NCBI GenBank assembly: GCA_027475525.1 | Contig: JAMWFC010000009.1 | Location: forward strand, 372,001 to 436,000 | Direction of reading: 5' to 3' | DNA length: 64,000 nt | Origin: Macrolepiota albuminosa | Lineage: Eukaryota > Basidiomycota > Agaricomycetes > Agaricales > Agaricaceae | Part shown: positions 10,408-22,879 of the stretch, in pieces | Layout: every line of letters begins with the position of its first letter | How positions within the stretch are numbered: position 1 is the first letter of the stretch | Notes under the pieces: generated by a model | Told to the model about the DNA's origin: nothing | The model's input: only the letters and a program-made list of their open reading frames with translations | Database searches by the model: none | Translations under genes and position numbers: made by a program

Positions 10408-12141
10408 AGTAATGTTGTAAAGTCGGATCATACCCATGAGCTCAGGAGTTCTGTGTTCCCCATATGTCGCCTTCCGCGGGAGGTTTTACAGCAAATCTTC
10501 GTTGCCTGCGCAAAAACATCTTTTCATCTACCACGATGGAGCTGGATAGTAAATATCACTCTCGTCTGTTCTACTTGGCGCCAGGCAGCACTAGATTGTG
10601 GTGAGCTTTGGAGCCATATCGATTTTTCGCATCCTAGATGGACAAATATTTCGCTTTATCGGTCAAAATCCTTGCCAATATCCGTGCGAGCGATAATCAA
10701 CGCGATGAATCAGCAGTCGGTTTTTCATACACTCCACTATGCGCCAATGATTCGGGATATATACATTATATCTTCCATATATGACATAGGGCCCTTATTG
10801 GATGCTCTGAGGAACCCTAATCCTTCGCTCAAATCCCTTACTATAAACATCCTACGACCTGACAACACCAATAGCGACTTGCAATATTCGAAACGAATCA
10901 CTTCCTCCTTCGGTGCACACCTGCCTTCTATGCTTTATCTGGAACTCCACAGGACTCCGATAGGTCTTGTGTCGCCTCGCTATACAAATTTACGGAATAT
11001 GTCTCTTCACCACCTTCCATTTTCTGAGCGACCTTCACGACACGATTTTCTAAATCTTTTGGAGAATTTTGTCATGCTAGAACACCTCACACTCGTTCAT
11101 GCATTCCCCAAGAATATAGCTGCCGGAAATGGAACACCTGGGCGTATTGTTCACCTCCCTAATTTACTTACCATCTCTTTGACTGGTTCCATCCTAGAAC
11201 TGGTGAACATACTGGAATGTGTATCCATGCGGCCCATCGGACGTATTTACTGTCACGTACACAAGATGGATGACTTCAAAACTAACTTCTGGAAATTTGC
11301 AAGGGCTGTTGGGTCCCATGCGACTTCTGGTGAAAGGCATCTAGACACACTCGTCATTGAAGTCCATGAGGAGTCCAAACGCTTTACCGACGAAAATACA
11401 TTCAACCCAGGCTTCCGACAGACTCTTCGCATTCGGGCGCTTGGGGCTATGGAAGATACACATCCACTTCTAGATCTACTCATTGGCCCAGATGCGAGCA
11501 CAGCACACGATGAAGTTGTCATCTCTTCCCTTTTATCCATTTGGGACGCATTGCCATCAATGGATATCCATTGTCTCATACTCCAAAACCTCGACGTCGT
11601 CACTCAGAAATCTTGGCCACGGCTTCTCAACTGCCTCCCAAACCTTCGCATCATCAAGATAACTGGACATTGTCCTAGTGGCTTAATTTGGGCTCTCCTC
11701 ATGAATGCCAGATCGCACTCTCATCTTGAACATGACGATATGAGCTCTTTGCTCCTCCCAGCACTGGAGAACATCTCCCTTTCCAATGTTAATTGCCATG
11801 CTGGCGGGTTCATGGTGTCGTCTTCAAACGTAAATTCTCATTGTGACCTTGACGATTCAAGATTCCTTGAGGTCGTCTCCGCATACCTAGAGGAGAGGCA
11901 ACGCTGCAACGTACCTCTCCGTAGCTTTTCTATCTCCCGCTGTAGTAACGTCACGACGAATGTGTTAGACGAAATCAAAGGATATGTGTCGCACCTCTTC
12001 TGGGACCATCTTGGGGAGCTGAAGGAAGACACAGGGCAGTTAGAAACAGGACGACATGTGATCTACCGAAATGATTGGCCTTCTGCCCCTCCTCCGCAAA
12101 GACATTATCACAGATTACAGACCTTGATGGGCTTGGATTGA
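10408..12141 (+). CDS. F-box protein, agaricomycete type
   Basis: A long uninterrupted frame begins after the acceptor-like TAG at 10405-10407 and ends at TGA 12139-12141, giving about 577 residues in this exon. No ATG precedes the F-box in frame, so a short upstream exon must supply the start. The F-box motif is clear at the front: ICRLPREVLQQIFVACA, followed by LVCSTWRQAALDCGELWSHI. The rest consists of irregular leucine-rich stretches (SLKSLTINILRP, LEHLTLVHAFP, PNLRIIKITGH), as in the large expanded F-box families of mushrooms. Such proteins usually recruit substrates to an SCF ubiquitin ligase through Skp1. The target cannot be read from sequence. I see no frameshift or internal stop. 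Confidence 0.8.
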   Translation, partial: SNVVKSDHTHELRSSVFPICRLPREVLQQIFVACAKTSFHLPRWSWIVNITLVCSTWRQAALDCGELWSHIDFSHPRWTNISLYRSKSLPISVRAIINAMNQQSVFHTLHYAPMIRDIYIISSIYDIGPLLDALRNPNPSLKSLTINILRPDNTNSDLQYSKRITSSFGAHLPSMLYLELHRTPIGLVSPRYTNLRNMSLHHLPFSERPSRHDFLNLLENFVMLEHLTLVHAFPKNIAAGNGTPGRIVHLPNLLTISLTGSILELVNILECVSMRPIGRIYCHVHKMDDFKTNFWKFARAVGSHATSGERHLDTLVIEVHEESKRFTDENTFNPGFRQTLRIRALGAMEDTHPLLDLLIGPDASTAHDEVVISSLLSIWDALPSMDIHCLILQNLDVVTQKSWPRLLNCLPNLRIIKITGHCPSGLIWALLMNARSHSHLEHDDMSSLLLPALENISLSNVNCHAGGFMVSSSNVNSHCDLDDSRFLEVVSAYLEERQRCNVPLRSFSISRCSNVTTNVLDEIKGYVSHLFWDHLGELKEDTGQLETGRHVIYRNDWPSAPPPQRHYHRLQTLMGLD

Positions 12142-12800
12142 AGGAACATTAGTGTACCTGTGCTGGCGTGTCGTTACTCTTTTTTTTTCGAACGTGATTC
12201 GCATAGATTGATTTGCCTTTTTGAATACACAGGACGTCCTCTCCATGGTCAAGGTATCGACTTTTTTTCAGACTTGCATTTAATGTCGGTGTCTGAATAG
12301 AATCATGATTGGCTGTTAACAGAAGATATAAAATAAGAACCTTCAATACTGAACAAACTGAAGCTGAGTACGGGGGAGAGGGTACACAACAACGTCAGGG
12401 AAGCGTTCGAACATGGGAAGGGCCTCATGGATTCGTTCACTCCAGATGCTTTATCAAGTTCCTGGGTCGCCAGTTTAGGAAAAGTCGATGAGCTGCGGCA
12501 TTTAGTGGAGCCGTTCAATCTGTCACAGAATCGCTAAGAGGTTAAGTCTCATGTCAATGACGACGGGTATGCTGGTGAATAACATTTAACTATCAGAATT
12601 TTCAACAGACCTCAGGAGGCATTCTTAGGCTATGAAAGACGATAGTCATTCCCACTGGTCGCTAAAAAGAGGTCCAGAATTCAGGTTCCCCGAAAAAAAC
12701 AAATACATATAGATTTATAGATTTGGTAGGAGATAAGATGGGGTTCCTAATTATTGATCGGACAAATTTGGCAATGCACTACGGCTTGTAATTGTCATTC
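12142..12800. other. Intergenic between F-box gene and JIP5
   Basis: No gene recognised. A short T-run lies at 12180-12188 after the F-box stop. The region otherwise should contain the promoter of the gene starting at 12801. Confidence 0.35.
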
Positions 12801-14636
12801 ATGCCGGAAATTTCTGCGGGAGCTCAGGTCTTTGATCTTGCTTTTCATCCAACACACTCGACAGTATATACTGGACTTCTGACCGGTCACATAAGAGCTT
12901 TCGCATACGATGACCAGGGCCATTCTAAACGCACGTTTTCGGTTCGACCTTCAAAACGGTCTTGCAGGGCCATATGTCTTGACCACGATGGCTCTCACCT
13001 ATATGCAGTAGGTAAAGCAAAGGCACTTAAGTACGTCCTATGATGCTGTCGCGGAGTAGATGTTAAGATGTGTGATACTCGATTTTGCAGCATCATTGAC
13101 ACTGTCACAGAAGATGTTGAGATTCGAGCAGGTGTACACGAGTAAGCATGCACCGTGACATTGCAACTTCATGCGTTCTGACCATGTTTACTGTTCTTAA
13201 GCTCAGCGATAAATCGTATCAAATATGTCATGCCGTCACTGCTTTGTACGGGTGACGATGATGGTGTCATTAAGGTACCGCCTCAACTGTCTGAATGCTA
13301 TGTACGCGAGAAATCACCTCTGTCAGCTATGGGACCCCCGTCAGAGAGAGTGTATACGGAAATACACTCATCACTTCGATTACATTACTGATTTCTTGTG
13401 GCTAGAAGATAAAAAACATTTGGTCGCCAGCAGGTATTTTCTCCATATCGAGCCCATATCCTATATTGGAGGGTAAACATGTCCGTAAGCCATTTTTAAA
13501 TGTCATTCTTCAGCGGCGATGGGACTTTATCGGTAATCGACGTTCGTTCGAGAAAGACAGAGCCTTTTGCACAATCCGAGGATCAAGAAGATGAGCTTCT
13601 CTCCATCGTTGCCATCAAAGGGTGAGTTATTATTGAAACGATCGTCATTTTCCTTGCTCCCAATGTCGTTTTGTTTGTTCACGCTGCCCGCATTACATGT
13701 CATTTGACCGTGTATATGGTGGAGTGTGAGAGGAAGTGTCTTTTAATGATGCTCTGCGTCGCTTGTCTGCGTTGATGAAGTATGAATGTGCTTGATGTTT
13801 GACTTATTTGTTGCCGTTCTCAGTGCTTCGAAAGTAGTGGTGGGAACTCAGATTGGAGTTCTGTCTATTTTCAATCGTAACGCTGGTTGGGGCGATTGTG
13901 TTGACCGGATCCCTGGGTAAGTATTTGATTATAAGTTTTTGATCATCTTTTGTGCGCTCATGGACTATTTTTTCTACTATCCTGTATTAGACACCCACAT
14001 TCTGTTGATGCGCTTTGCGCACTGCCTCCTGATCTGCCGGACGTAGATACGACAAGTACAATCCTGACCGGTTCATCGGATGGGTATGTACGCGCTATTG
14101 AAATTCTGCCTACGAAACTCTTGGGGGTTGTTGCCGATCATGGGGAATGGCCAGTGGAGCGAATAGCCATTGGCAATGGGACAAGCCAGCTAACCCTGGA
14201 TGTCCCTGACATGGACAGAAGTGGGACAAAAGTGGGCAAGAAAAATGACGATGACGACGACGAGGATATGAGTAAATCACGGAGAAGGTGGTGGGTTGGA
14301 AGTGTGGGTCACGAAGAAACCCTACGTCTAACGGATCTAGAGGCTTTCTTTTATGAGACGAGAGGAAAGGGGACCCAGGACACATTTGACGCTGATGGAG
14401 AACAGAGAGAAATTGAGGACGTCGAAGAGGATGATGATACCAGCGAACATTCAAACGACAATGAACCAGTTGTCGAGCCGCAAGACAAAGCTGATTCGGA
14501 TGAAGACTCTGATCAAGAAGAAGTATCAAAGGCGAAAAAACGTAAACGCAAACCAGAAAAGAATCCATTGGCGGTAAACAAGAAGGGGAAAAACACCGTG
14601 GATATCTCTGAAGCCACATTCTTTGACGGTCTTTAG
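12801..14636 (+). CDS. JIP5: JIP5/WDR55-type WD40 protein
   Basis: Seven exons (12801-13030, 13091-13141, 13202-13274, 13327-13433, 13514-13621, 13824-13916, 13991-14636) give 435 aa. The N-terminal two thirds form WD40 blades, for example VFDLAFHPTHSTVYTGLLTG, LLCTGDDDGVIKLWDPRQRE and SGDGTLSVIDVRSRK. The last exon contains SILTGSSDGYVRAIEILP-like sequence (seen as TILTGSSDGYVR), then a long acidic tail, a lysine-rich patch KAKKRKRKPEK and a closing TFFDGL. The acidic and basic tail with the FFDGL ending is characteristic of JIP5/WDR55, a nucleolar factor needed for large-subunit rRNA maturation. The ATG at 12801 opens MPEISAGAQVFDLAF directly before the first blade. Intron 5 (13622-13823, 202 nt) is much longer than its neighbours but I recognise nothing inside it. 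Confidence 0.9.
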
Positions 14637-15660
14637 TTCTAGAGGATATGTACCCAAGCAAATAAGTGGACCAAACTTGTTCCCCTGTTTCTCGGATAAT
14701 GACACATCCCTAAACTCAGCCTAGACCAACTTACGACGGATGGTGGGGCAATGCAAAACCGTCGATGCTTTCCCGCCGATTCTGCCAAATAGGTCAATGT
14801 CTAGATGAATCCTATGACCTGCCTATTTTCTATCATGGGACAATTGTCTCATGAGATCGATTTCCATCAGTCGTACTTCCTTGTGGATTCGTCGTATGCG
14901 GATGGAGACTCTTGATCAAGTATTCTCTTCCTTCTTTCTCCTCGTAACATAATGTTACGTGACCAAATCCGCTCAGCTACCGTAGTACTTTTCCAGATAG
15001 TGCATGATCCATATTGCGTGATACTGACATTTGTCAATACAAGATACAAAACACACGGAAATTCCTTTGGAATTGATGGCACAATACTCTCTGATGGATA
15101 TGCTTATAGGAGGGAGTTCACAATAGCCGACCCTTTGTTACTTTGCATTCCATCTATTTGGAGACATGGACCTTTCATGTCGGAGCCAGCGTAAGCTTCG
15201 AAGCTTGAGATATCAGGATGCGATATCGATTTCTCCAAAACCGACAGGATGCAAATCTAACATGGGATATTATGCAAGCTGCCATTGCGAGATGTCAAGA
15301 CGACAATTGCATCATCATGACAAGATAGACTGCTGCATAAGAGTGGTAAGAAAGACTATGTTTCCGGCACTACTTTCGTGCGGCTGGCACTGACAACGGC
15401 ACTAAGGCTGACTGATGCAGTGGGTAACCAAACGACAGTCTTCCATCAAAAGCCGCGTAATATCTACCGGCTGAAACGGAGACAGAACGTCCGCAGGCCA
15501 CTCAAAGCTTCGACACGTCATCTGGCGCTGTGCGTTTTCCGCGGCCGTTAAAATTATCACGTGCATGGACGGATCATGGGCTATCTCTTCAAAGCATCGT
15601 TGAAAGGATAATGGCTTCGAGTTCGGACGGGTCTAATACGACCATAAGTTACTCAGAACA
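14637..15660. other. Intergenic, upstream of the aldehyde dehydrogenase gene
   Basis: Short frames on both strands have no recognisable product. The last 300 bases probably hold the promoter of the gene starting at 15661. Confidence 0.35.
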
Positions 15661-17919
15661 ATGATTCTTGCAAACCGGACATTATGCAGAGCAGCAAGGG
15701 TCCATTGCTCGCGCACACTGTCAACGCGAGCTGCTGCTATTCTTTCTTCCTTGGACTTAGCAACGACCGAGGAAATAGCAGGAGTTTACGACGGACAATG
15801 GAGAGGGTCTGGGGATATATTTACTTCCCTCTGCCCAACAACTGGAGAGACTCTGGCCCGCGTCAGAAGTGCCTCTCCTCAGGAGCTTCATGATGCCATT
15901 GCGCGTGCACGAGAGGCGTACACTTCCTTTCGACGTAAGCACTTATCTGAAGTTTTGACTTCCTCCTTGTTCATCTCTGGCTGTACAGACGTTCCAGCTC
16001 CTCGTAGGGGGGAAATTCTTAGACAGATACGAGAGGCTCTCGCTGCCAAGGTATTGTGTAATCAACATCAACATGGGTGATCCTGAATTGCATGCAATAT
16101 AGCGGAAGGAGTTGGGTGCGCTCGTATCTCTAGAAATGGGGAAGATTAGGACCGAGGGCGAAGGTGAAGTTCAAGAGTTCATTGATATCGTGTGTCACAA
16201 TCTCCTTTACGACCGTCAAGCGGAAACATATTCACACTAAAACACAGTGTGACTATGGTGTAGGGCTTTCCAGGATGATGAATGGCAACGTCGTTGCATC
16301 AGAACGCCCGGGGCACTCCATTTTAGAAAGTCAGTATCCTTGCGACATACTCATTCATCCCCTTTGACATGTTACTCAGTTCCAAATCCTCTTGGAGTGG
16401 TAGCTGTTTTATCTGCCTTTAATTTCCCTGTAGCAGTCTATGGATGGTATAAGTGTATTTTTACTTCTGAAAAGGCACTCCCTGCTGAGATTACTTGTGC
16501 TAGGAATCTAGCCTTGTCATTAGCTGCTGGAAATGCAACTATTTGGAAGCCCTCACCAACTACCCCTTTATGCTCGATAGCTGTGACAAAGATAGTGGCA
16601 CGCGTTTTAGAAAACAATAGAATCCCAGGCGCTGTCGCCGGTCTTGTTACTGGTGACAAGGACGTAGGCGCAGCTATTGCAGAGAGTCGTGACGTTGAAT
16701 TGGGTTATTAACTTTCTCAAAGTCTTGGTTCGGCACTGAATATGGCTATATGCAGTGTCATTCACTGGAAGTGAAAGTGTTGGTCGCATCGTTAGCAAGA
16801 CAGTGATGTCTAGGTTTGGAAAGACTATCCTTGAGTTGGGTGGTAACAATGGTCAGGCTTTCTGGTTACAAACAACTTCCTTCACCAACTCATCACGCGC
16901 CCTATCAAGCTTCGGTTGTGATGGCGGATGCTGACCTTTCGCTTGCGGTGCCTTCTGTCTTCTTTGGTGCCGTTGGTACGGCGGGCCAACGTTGCACGTC
17001 AACAAGGAGGGTCTATCTGCATCGAGATATAGCGTCAGAGTTTCTTGAACGCCTTCAAAGGCTCTATGCTACTGTTAAACCTGGTGATCCACTCGTCGAA
17101 GGCACTCTTTTGGGACCACTGCACTCTTCTACCGCGCTTAAGACTTATAGCGATGCTATCGACCACTTACGTTCGATTAAGGCAGAAATCTTGACAGGTG
17201 GGGATAGATATACTGAAGCACCTCTCGATGTCGGGAACTTTGTGCAGCCAACAATTGCAATCCCCAAGTCTTCCAACCCAACGGAACAGATCTGGTCCAC
17301 TGAGACATTCGCCCCAATCTTGAATGTTGCGGTATTCGATGATCTCGACGAAGCCATCAGTTGGAATAATGCTGTACCACAGGTGAAGGGCACCAATGTG
17401 GTCGTTGACTCACAATGATAATTTGCGTTGTCAGGGTTTATCAAGCAGCCTCTGGACTCGGGATATCCGAAATCTAGGTAAGTGGATCGGACCCGGTGGG
17501 TCAGACACGGGCATAGTCAATGCAAGTATCCATCTGAGAGCGCCCCTGTCGGATTACTTATGGAGACCGTGCAGGTCAATGTGGGCACCAGTGGTGCTGA
17601 GATCGGAGCTGCTTTCGGCGGAAACAAGGTCGGTTCTCCCACTTTGTCCATGTGGCGTTGTTCGGTCTGACAGCGTTTTGACTCGGTTAGAGTACCGGTT
17701 GGTAAGTTAGAAGTGGCAATCATAATGTACAATCGCAGTCACGATGTTCGTTTACCTAGGGGCCGTGAGTCCGGCGGCGACGCGTGGAAGCAATACGTAC
17801 GCTGGAGCGCCTGTACAAGTACGTGGATTGTTTCTTTCCCTCTTACTACACCTAATCTGGTCCTAGTAAACTTTTCGGATAGTGCGCCTTTAGCCCAGGG
17901 AGTTAACTTCGTTGCTTGA
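15661..17919 (+). CDS. ALDH7-type (aminoadipate-semialdehyde) dehydrogenase
   Basis: Thirteen exons add up to 534 aa: 15661-15934, 15989-16050, 16103-16189, 16248-16329, 16380-16446, 16504-16703, 16756-16851, 16910-17382, 17435-17521, 17575-17628, 17691-17701, 17760-17818, 17867-17919. The first 30 residues are basic and serine-rich ([18 protein letters not shown]), as in a mitochondrial presequence. Key motifs are [27 protein letters not shown] (Glu about 284), [12 protein letters not shown] (nucleophile Cys about 318) and the ALDH7-specific ending [36 protein letters not shown]7 enzymes oxidise aminoadipate semialdehyde and lipid or betaine aldehydes with NAD+. Two splicing oddities are needed to keep the conserved ending: a GC-AG intron (17522-17574, donor GCAAGT) and an 11-nt exon at 17691-17701. 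Intron 15935-15988 is 54 nt and stop-free. I see no lesion. Confidence 0.9.
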
Positions 17920-18285
17920 ATGCTAGTACGGATGTTGCCACAAATTCGGCGATTTCTCTGTTTTTTGACGTTTACAGAAAAATGATGCCATTTAATTTAA
18001 TCCACTTTCAAACCCAAATGGGTCATTATCTTGAATCTATATCAGGGTGTCATGAGAACAACGTGGGAACCCACCTTTATCCCATTTGGAAGGTAACCAG
18101 GGTCCCAAACATGTGGATTGTCTTGATGTCGAACAGTCAAGAGTGTGTTTGCCATCATTGTGAAGCGTTCGAGACCAAGTATTTATTGAGATGTTCAAAA
18201 CGCTCTCTGTCCTATTTCGCGCCTCAACTTTTCCTGATTCCTTCACTTCGGAACGAGTGCTTTTACTTCCACGATACATCACTAC
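17920..18285. other. Intergenic, upstream of the hypothetical gene at 18286
   Basis: No gene recognised in these 366 bases. They presumably serve as the dehydrogenase 3' end and the promoter of the next gene. Confidence 0.35.
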
Positions 18286-19925
18286 ATGGCAACACCCGAT
18301 GATCTTCCGTGGCCAGAGCTTGGGAACGTTTCTCGCGGTGCTACTCGCGGTAATCAAGGCCAGAAAGGTGTTCTCGGGCTACCTGACAGCGAAGGTCGCT
18401 GCCTTCTTCAGCTTCGTGTCCAGCCCGGTGTCCTCGCTGTGCGACTCAACCGCAAAGCCAGTGACTGGTACCGTATACTCGACGGCGAAGTCAACCGTGC
18501 ACTCAAATTGACGAAAACGTACTGGCGTAAGGCTCGCAGACGTCAGGATTACGATGTTCGTGCAGATCAGGATCATATGGAACTACACGAATGGCTGCAG
18601 CAGCTGAAGGACAAGACCATGTCGCATCTAGAACTTCTTATGCAAAAAGGCGATATACAAGGTCCACCGTATATGATGCCGGAAGACGTTGAGCTTACCT
18701 TCCTCCGGAAATTTATCGAGCGTCAGGCAAACGGTATCCCTCATAATCCACGTCTACGAAACCCTGTAGGTGATCATACGTACCCGCGGGACCACTTCAG
18801 CGGTAGTTCCATAACTCCTGAACCATCGGACACTAGTTATCCTGACCAACAACGTTCTATGCACGGTAATATTTTTAATCTGTATGTGTGAATGTGACTA
18901 ATACCAACTGATTAGATCATTTGTCTGATGGCTCAAGTCAGCGCTATTCCCAATCTCCTTCAATGCAAACTACTGAATATTTATCACATGAAGCAAATCC
19001 ATCCAGTGTGTGCTGTTTCTTGCCATCCAACTTTGATATCAATTTACGTCTCGGTTAGATCATGGTCTACAGGGTGCCCGAAACGCACTTTTACGTGCAC
19101 AGAAAGACACTCAAGATGCCTATATGAGATATACGGCGTGTATTGACATGGAGCGTCAAGCTCGGAATGCGCTTGCTCTTGCAGAAAAGAGACGAGACGA
19201 GATGAGTGAGTTTTCCAAATCAATCTTGATGCTGCGGCGCCCCGCTCATGTTTTCTGATAGTGGGTACCCTGCTCTCGCATAATCAGTCTTCTTTTGGTG
19301 CGCTCAAAGCTGTTACCGAGTCTCCATGGTAAAATCACTGATGGAATAGCATAGAAACAAGATCAAGGAACTCTTCTTTCTCAGGAGAGGAACAAAGAAG
19401 TCCATCAAGATATCACACAGAGGTAAGGCTGAGCTTTAGATATAATCAAAAATTTGTGTTCATTTTGAGTCAGGATATCCGAAATACAACCGATAGCTTC
19501 AATAATCCGCGGATAAACACGAAACTTGACTGGAACAACGATGTCCAGACTGTATATACCACCGAGTCAACGACACAGCTCGAAGCAGGTCACATTTCCC
19601 TGAACATCGGGCATATCTGATCGTCTTTGAAGGATCCTGTACGCTCTCGAAAGCACTTACGAACGTGGGACCAGAGTAACCAACTCAATGGTGAGTCTCT
19701 TTGACATAATGTCCATATCGACAATTTCTCACGAGTATCCGCCAGACGTGCAGTATTCATGCGAGGTCCGAGAATCTGTGCTTCGTTCACTTACTAGTTA
19801 GACTGATACCGACTTTGTAGGACATGACAGCAATTCCTCCGCGAAAACGTTTACACCATATGATGCCAGGGTTTGAGGTGTTGAGTAATGCCGCACTTCA
19901 AGCCTCAAGCCTTGGCATCCAGTAA
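18286..19925 (+). CDS. Hypothetical protein with coiled-coil-like middle
   Basis: I do not recognise this protein. Exons 18286-18865, 18916-19005 and 19059-19205 join in phase, and a fourth begins at 19262 (MGTLLSHNQSSFGALKA). Further exon-like pieces follow: ERNKEVHQDI around 19387, a stretch near 19480-19585 (DIRNTTDSFNNPR), SRKHLRTWDQSNQ around 19640, and a last piece ending at TAA 19923-19925. Exons after 19262 are not fully resolved. The N-terminal 190 residues are rich in charged and aromatic residues (SDWYRILDGEVNRALKLTK, ELHEWLQQLKDKTMSHLEL). The third exon encodes a helix-forming run (RNALLRAQKDTQDAYMRY) consistent with a coiled coil. No signal peptide, membrane segment or catalytic motif is visible. 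It is probably a lineage-specific protein. Confidence 0.5.
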
Positions 19926-22879
19926 TCAACCTTACTTCACCCTTCTTAGTATCTTTATTTTTTTGCGTCATGGTGTACGTTTGTATTTTTGTAGGTCAGG
20001 ATCTTGCACTAGATATCTTCAACGCGCTCAAAATCCACTAATAATTGCTCATCTCATGTATATCCATGGAAAATGTTGCACATGTCCATGTAGTCAACCA
20101 TCATGTCACATCATCAAATTTCGGTTACCAGTTCTGCATAAAAATATTAGAATACATCATCGTAATGTCAACTTGATCACTCCCTCGATTCATTGCCCCT
20201 TGATATTTCTGATACTCAATCAACTCTTCTCGTGAGTCAATGGCAGATTAACTAGTTTGTTGGAACCCGCTTGATTCACGTTTGGAAAATCAAGTGGACC
20301 TGAACTTTGTTGGTCTCAGGACGCGGGAGCAAAAATCTCCTTGTGGTATTCGAGGGGAAGATGTGGCGCGACCTTGATAAGATTAGATTGGTCGATTTCA
20401 TAAGCAAACATCGTAAATTCTTGCAAATACAGCAAGGCTTTTCCAAGTCCTGTACTCGTGCAAATGTACTTCATTTATCGTGTTACAAGCAGAGTCAAAC
20501 TTCATCACAAGTACCTTTTTGGAATGTTGTCACTCTTTTGTTTGACGTGGAAGAAATAGGACCTGAAAATGCAACACGTACACTAACGTACTTTATGACA
20601 TGGTGGAGTCGTCGCTGATTCGATCTAAAGCTCTCAACAATAACATGGCTTTTATTTAGATCGCGTCGTGGAACCCGTCTGTCCAGTGTAGTTCCTCCAA
20701 AGATACATACATATTCTTTCCGTAGTAGTTTAAATGGAGAAGGTGTGCTGATTTTCTATTCATCTCCCGAAATAACCACATCCTGCGTCCGACTGCAACG
20801 GCGGTGACAATACCCCGGATTAAATGTCAAGAAACAAAGGCATCTGACATTATTGTTATCGCTTGAAACCGCACGACCATGTCTTAATTTATCTGACAGC
20901 TGTTGTGATATAAACTGTAAACCTGATTTCGTTCCAGCTCTTTCTTTTATTCAAAAATGTCACGCTGGTTTCTTCTCGCCGACATTGCCGGGAACGTTGA
21001 CGTGAGTCTAGCGACCTACGGCATGCCTAGACACACTCAGACATGGAAACACTCATGGTGACGTGGAAATGGTTTCAGGAATTTCGTAAGAGAAATTTTG
21101 CCTGCGGCGGAACGATGCGCTCAAACGTCTAGTCAAAATGAGGTATTCCTATCAAGGTTGCACGTCGCTTACATGAAAAACTAGAGGTTAGGTCAACGGC
21201 CACTGCTTTGTCCCTTTATTGTGAGCAATTTGCTCCTGATGAATTTCGAATCTACCGGAACGATGTTTTCGCTGGCAACCACGGGCGTTTTACAGCGTCG
21301 TGCCAGTGCGATTTGTGATACAGATTAAAGGTTACTTTCATCTGCGGCATAGGAATACCTTGTCTTGATCTTAGGTTTCATGCACACTTAAATGATTAAT
21401 AACTCGAAGTAAGAATCGAGATTTCATCTATCCATGGCTATGTTTTCTGGTGGGTGAGAAAATTGGAATTATCCGGGCAAATACTTCCTTTAGGCAAGTG
21501 TGAACCAACGACCTGTGTACTTTGAAAACTGAGATGCAACATTCATGTTTCTAGGTTTGGACATAGGTCTCCCGGTATCAACTCGTCCTGCAAATGGACT
21601 CTGGGGAAATTTGAAATATAAGCCCCCTTGAAGCAGCTAAATACAAAGAGGATACAATTCCGGCTGAAACCATAGGGCGCCTCGTCTCTTGCAGTGAGAT
21701 GGATGGAAATACGAAAAGCGGTTCAGAATATATTCTTACAGGACGTTCGTTGATAGATTACAGAGTTTTCCGCAAGTCACTAAAACCAAATACTGTTACC
21801 TTTGATATCCTTGTAATGGATCATGGATCGAGCACACGCAATCTTGGTCTGCGTACCCGTCTTGTTGATTAACTTGGACTGGATGGTACCCGAAGGAGAT
21901 TTGTATCGCCTCAAAATTGGGAAATTATTCCTGGAATGCATTTGTGTATGCTCTCACGAAGGGAAGAAAACTCCTTAAACTAAACTTGTCCGAGCACAGC
22001 TGACGCTATGCTTTTTGATCGGTAATTTCTCAGAAACAGTGCTTTCTGACCAAACTCTAGTCAACTCCGGGCTCTTTTTGATTAGTCACTCTCAGGCCTG
22101 CTACATTTGGGAGCTAATTTTCACAAGAATATTATGCTTTTATCACTTTGCGGAATAATCAGTTATTTTATTTCCTTTAGGTCCAGTGAGGTCTACTGGT
22201 AATTCATATCAATCCATCAGCTGTCTTTGACAAAAATGATTCCCATACGGCACAACAAAAGAACGCCACGCCACCAATGACTGGGAAGTGCTGACACATC
22301 GGGGAAACCGTAGCTTAGGAAAGCCATCATGATTGTATCCGGCGTTCCCTCGCCGACTCTCCCAACGTGCGCCCTGTAATAGGTCTGTAACATAGTGACG
22401 ACGGAGGGGTCGCCTCCTTGACAGTTGTGATATCTATGATGGGAGGAAACGTCCAACAGAAGGTCAAGTGAGATACTATTAGCTTGATGGGCTGATCGTA
22501 ATCGCGCGTTTTCCCGCATTGGATGATAGGTGTTCTGGATCAGAAATACGTCAACCGATGTGCCGGAGTAAAACAGGTTGTCAAGCATCAAAACATCACG
22601 GAAGGGAAAGAAAAGCGTGCCTTGAATGGGTTGAAATGATGGAGATCGAAGAGAGACTGCCGTGTTGCTTGCCGAAGTGATTAGAGTCTTTCAAAAATGT
22701 TGTACTATCTTTGATTAGAGTTCATCAGGGTGATACGTGAGGACGAAGAGAACAGATATGTAGACAATACAAAAACGACATGCAATGCGAAAAAGGATGG
22801 GCAGATGATGAGCGTGGAACAAGGGTATATAAAACACACAATGGAAGAACCTGTTGTAAGATGGGGATAATAACGAAGT
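19926..22879. other. Long region without a recognised gene
   Basis: About 3 kb with only short frames. The candidates at 20307-20618 (+) and 22217-22591 (-) show no known motif and no supporting splice partners. A small exon starting ATGTCACGCTGG at 20957 follows a TATA-like GATATAAACTG, and a GTGAGT lies 45 bases later, but I cannot extend it. The last 100 bases before 22880 must include the SET1 3' UTR. Confidence 0.35.

Noticed and set aside
22217..22591. A minus-strand gene of 124 codons
   Set aside because: The frame has no recognisable motif and begins without a convincing context. It may be chance.
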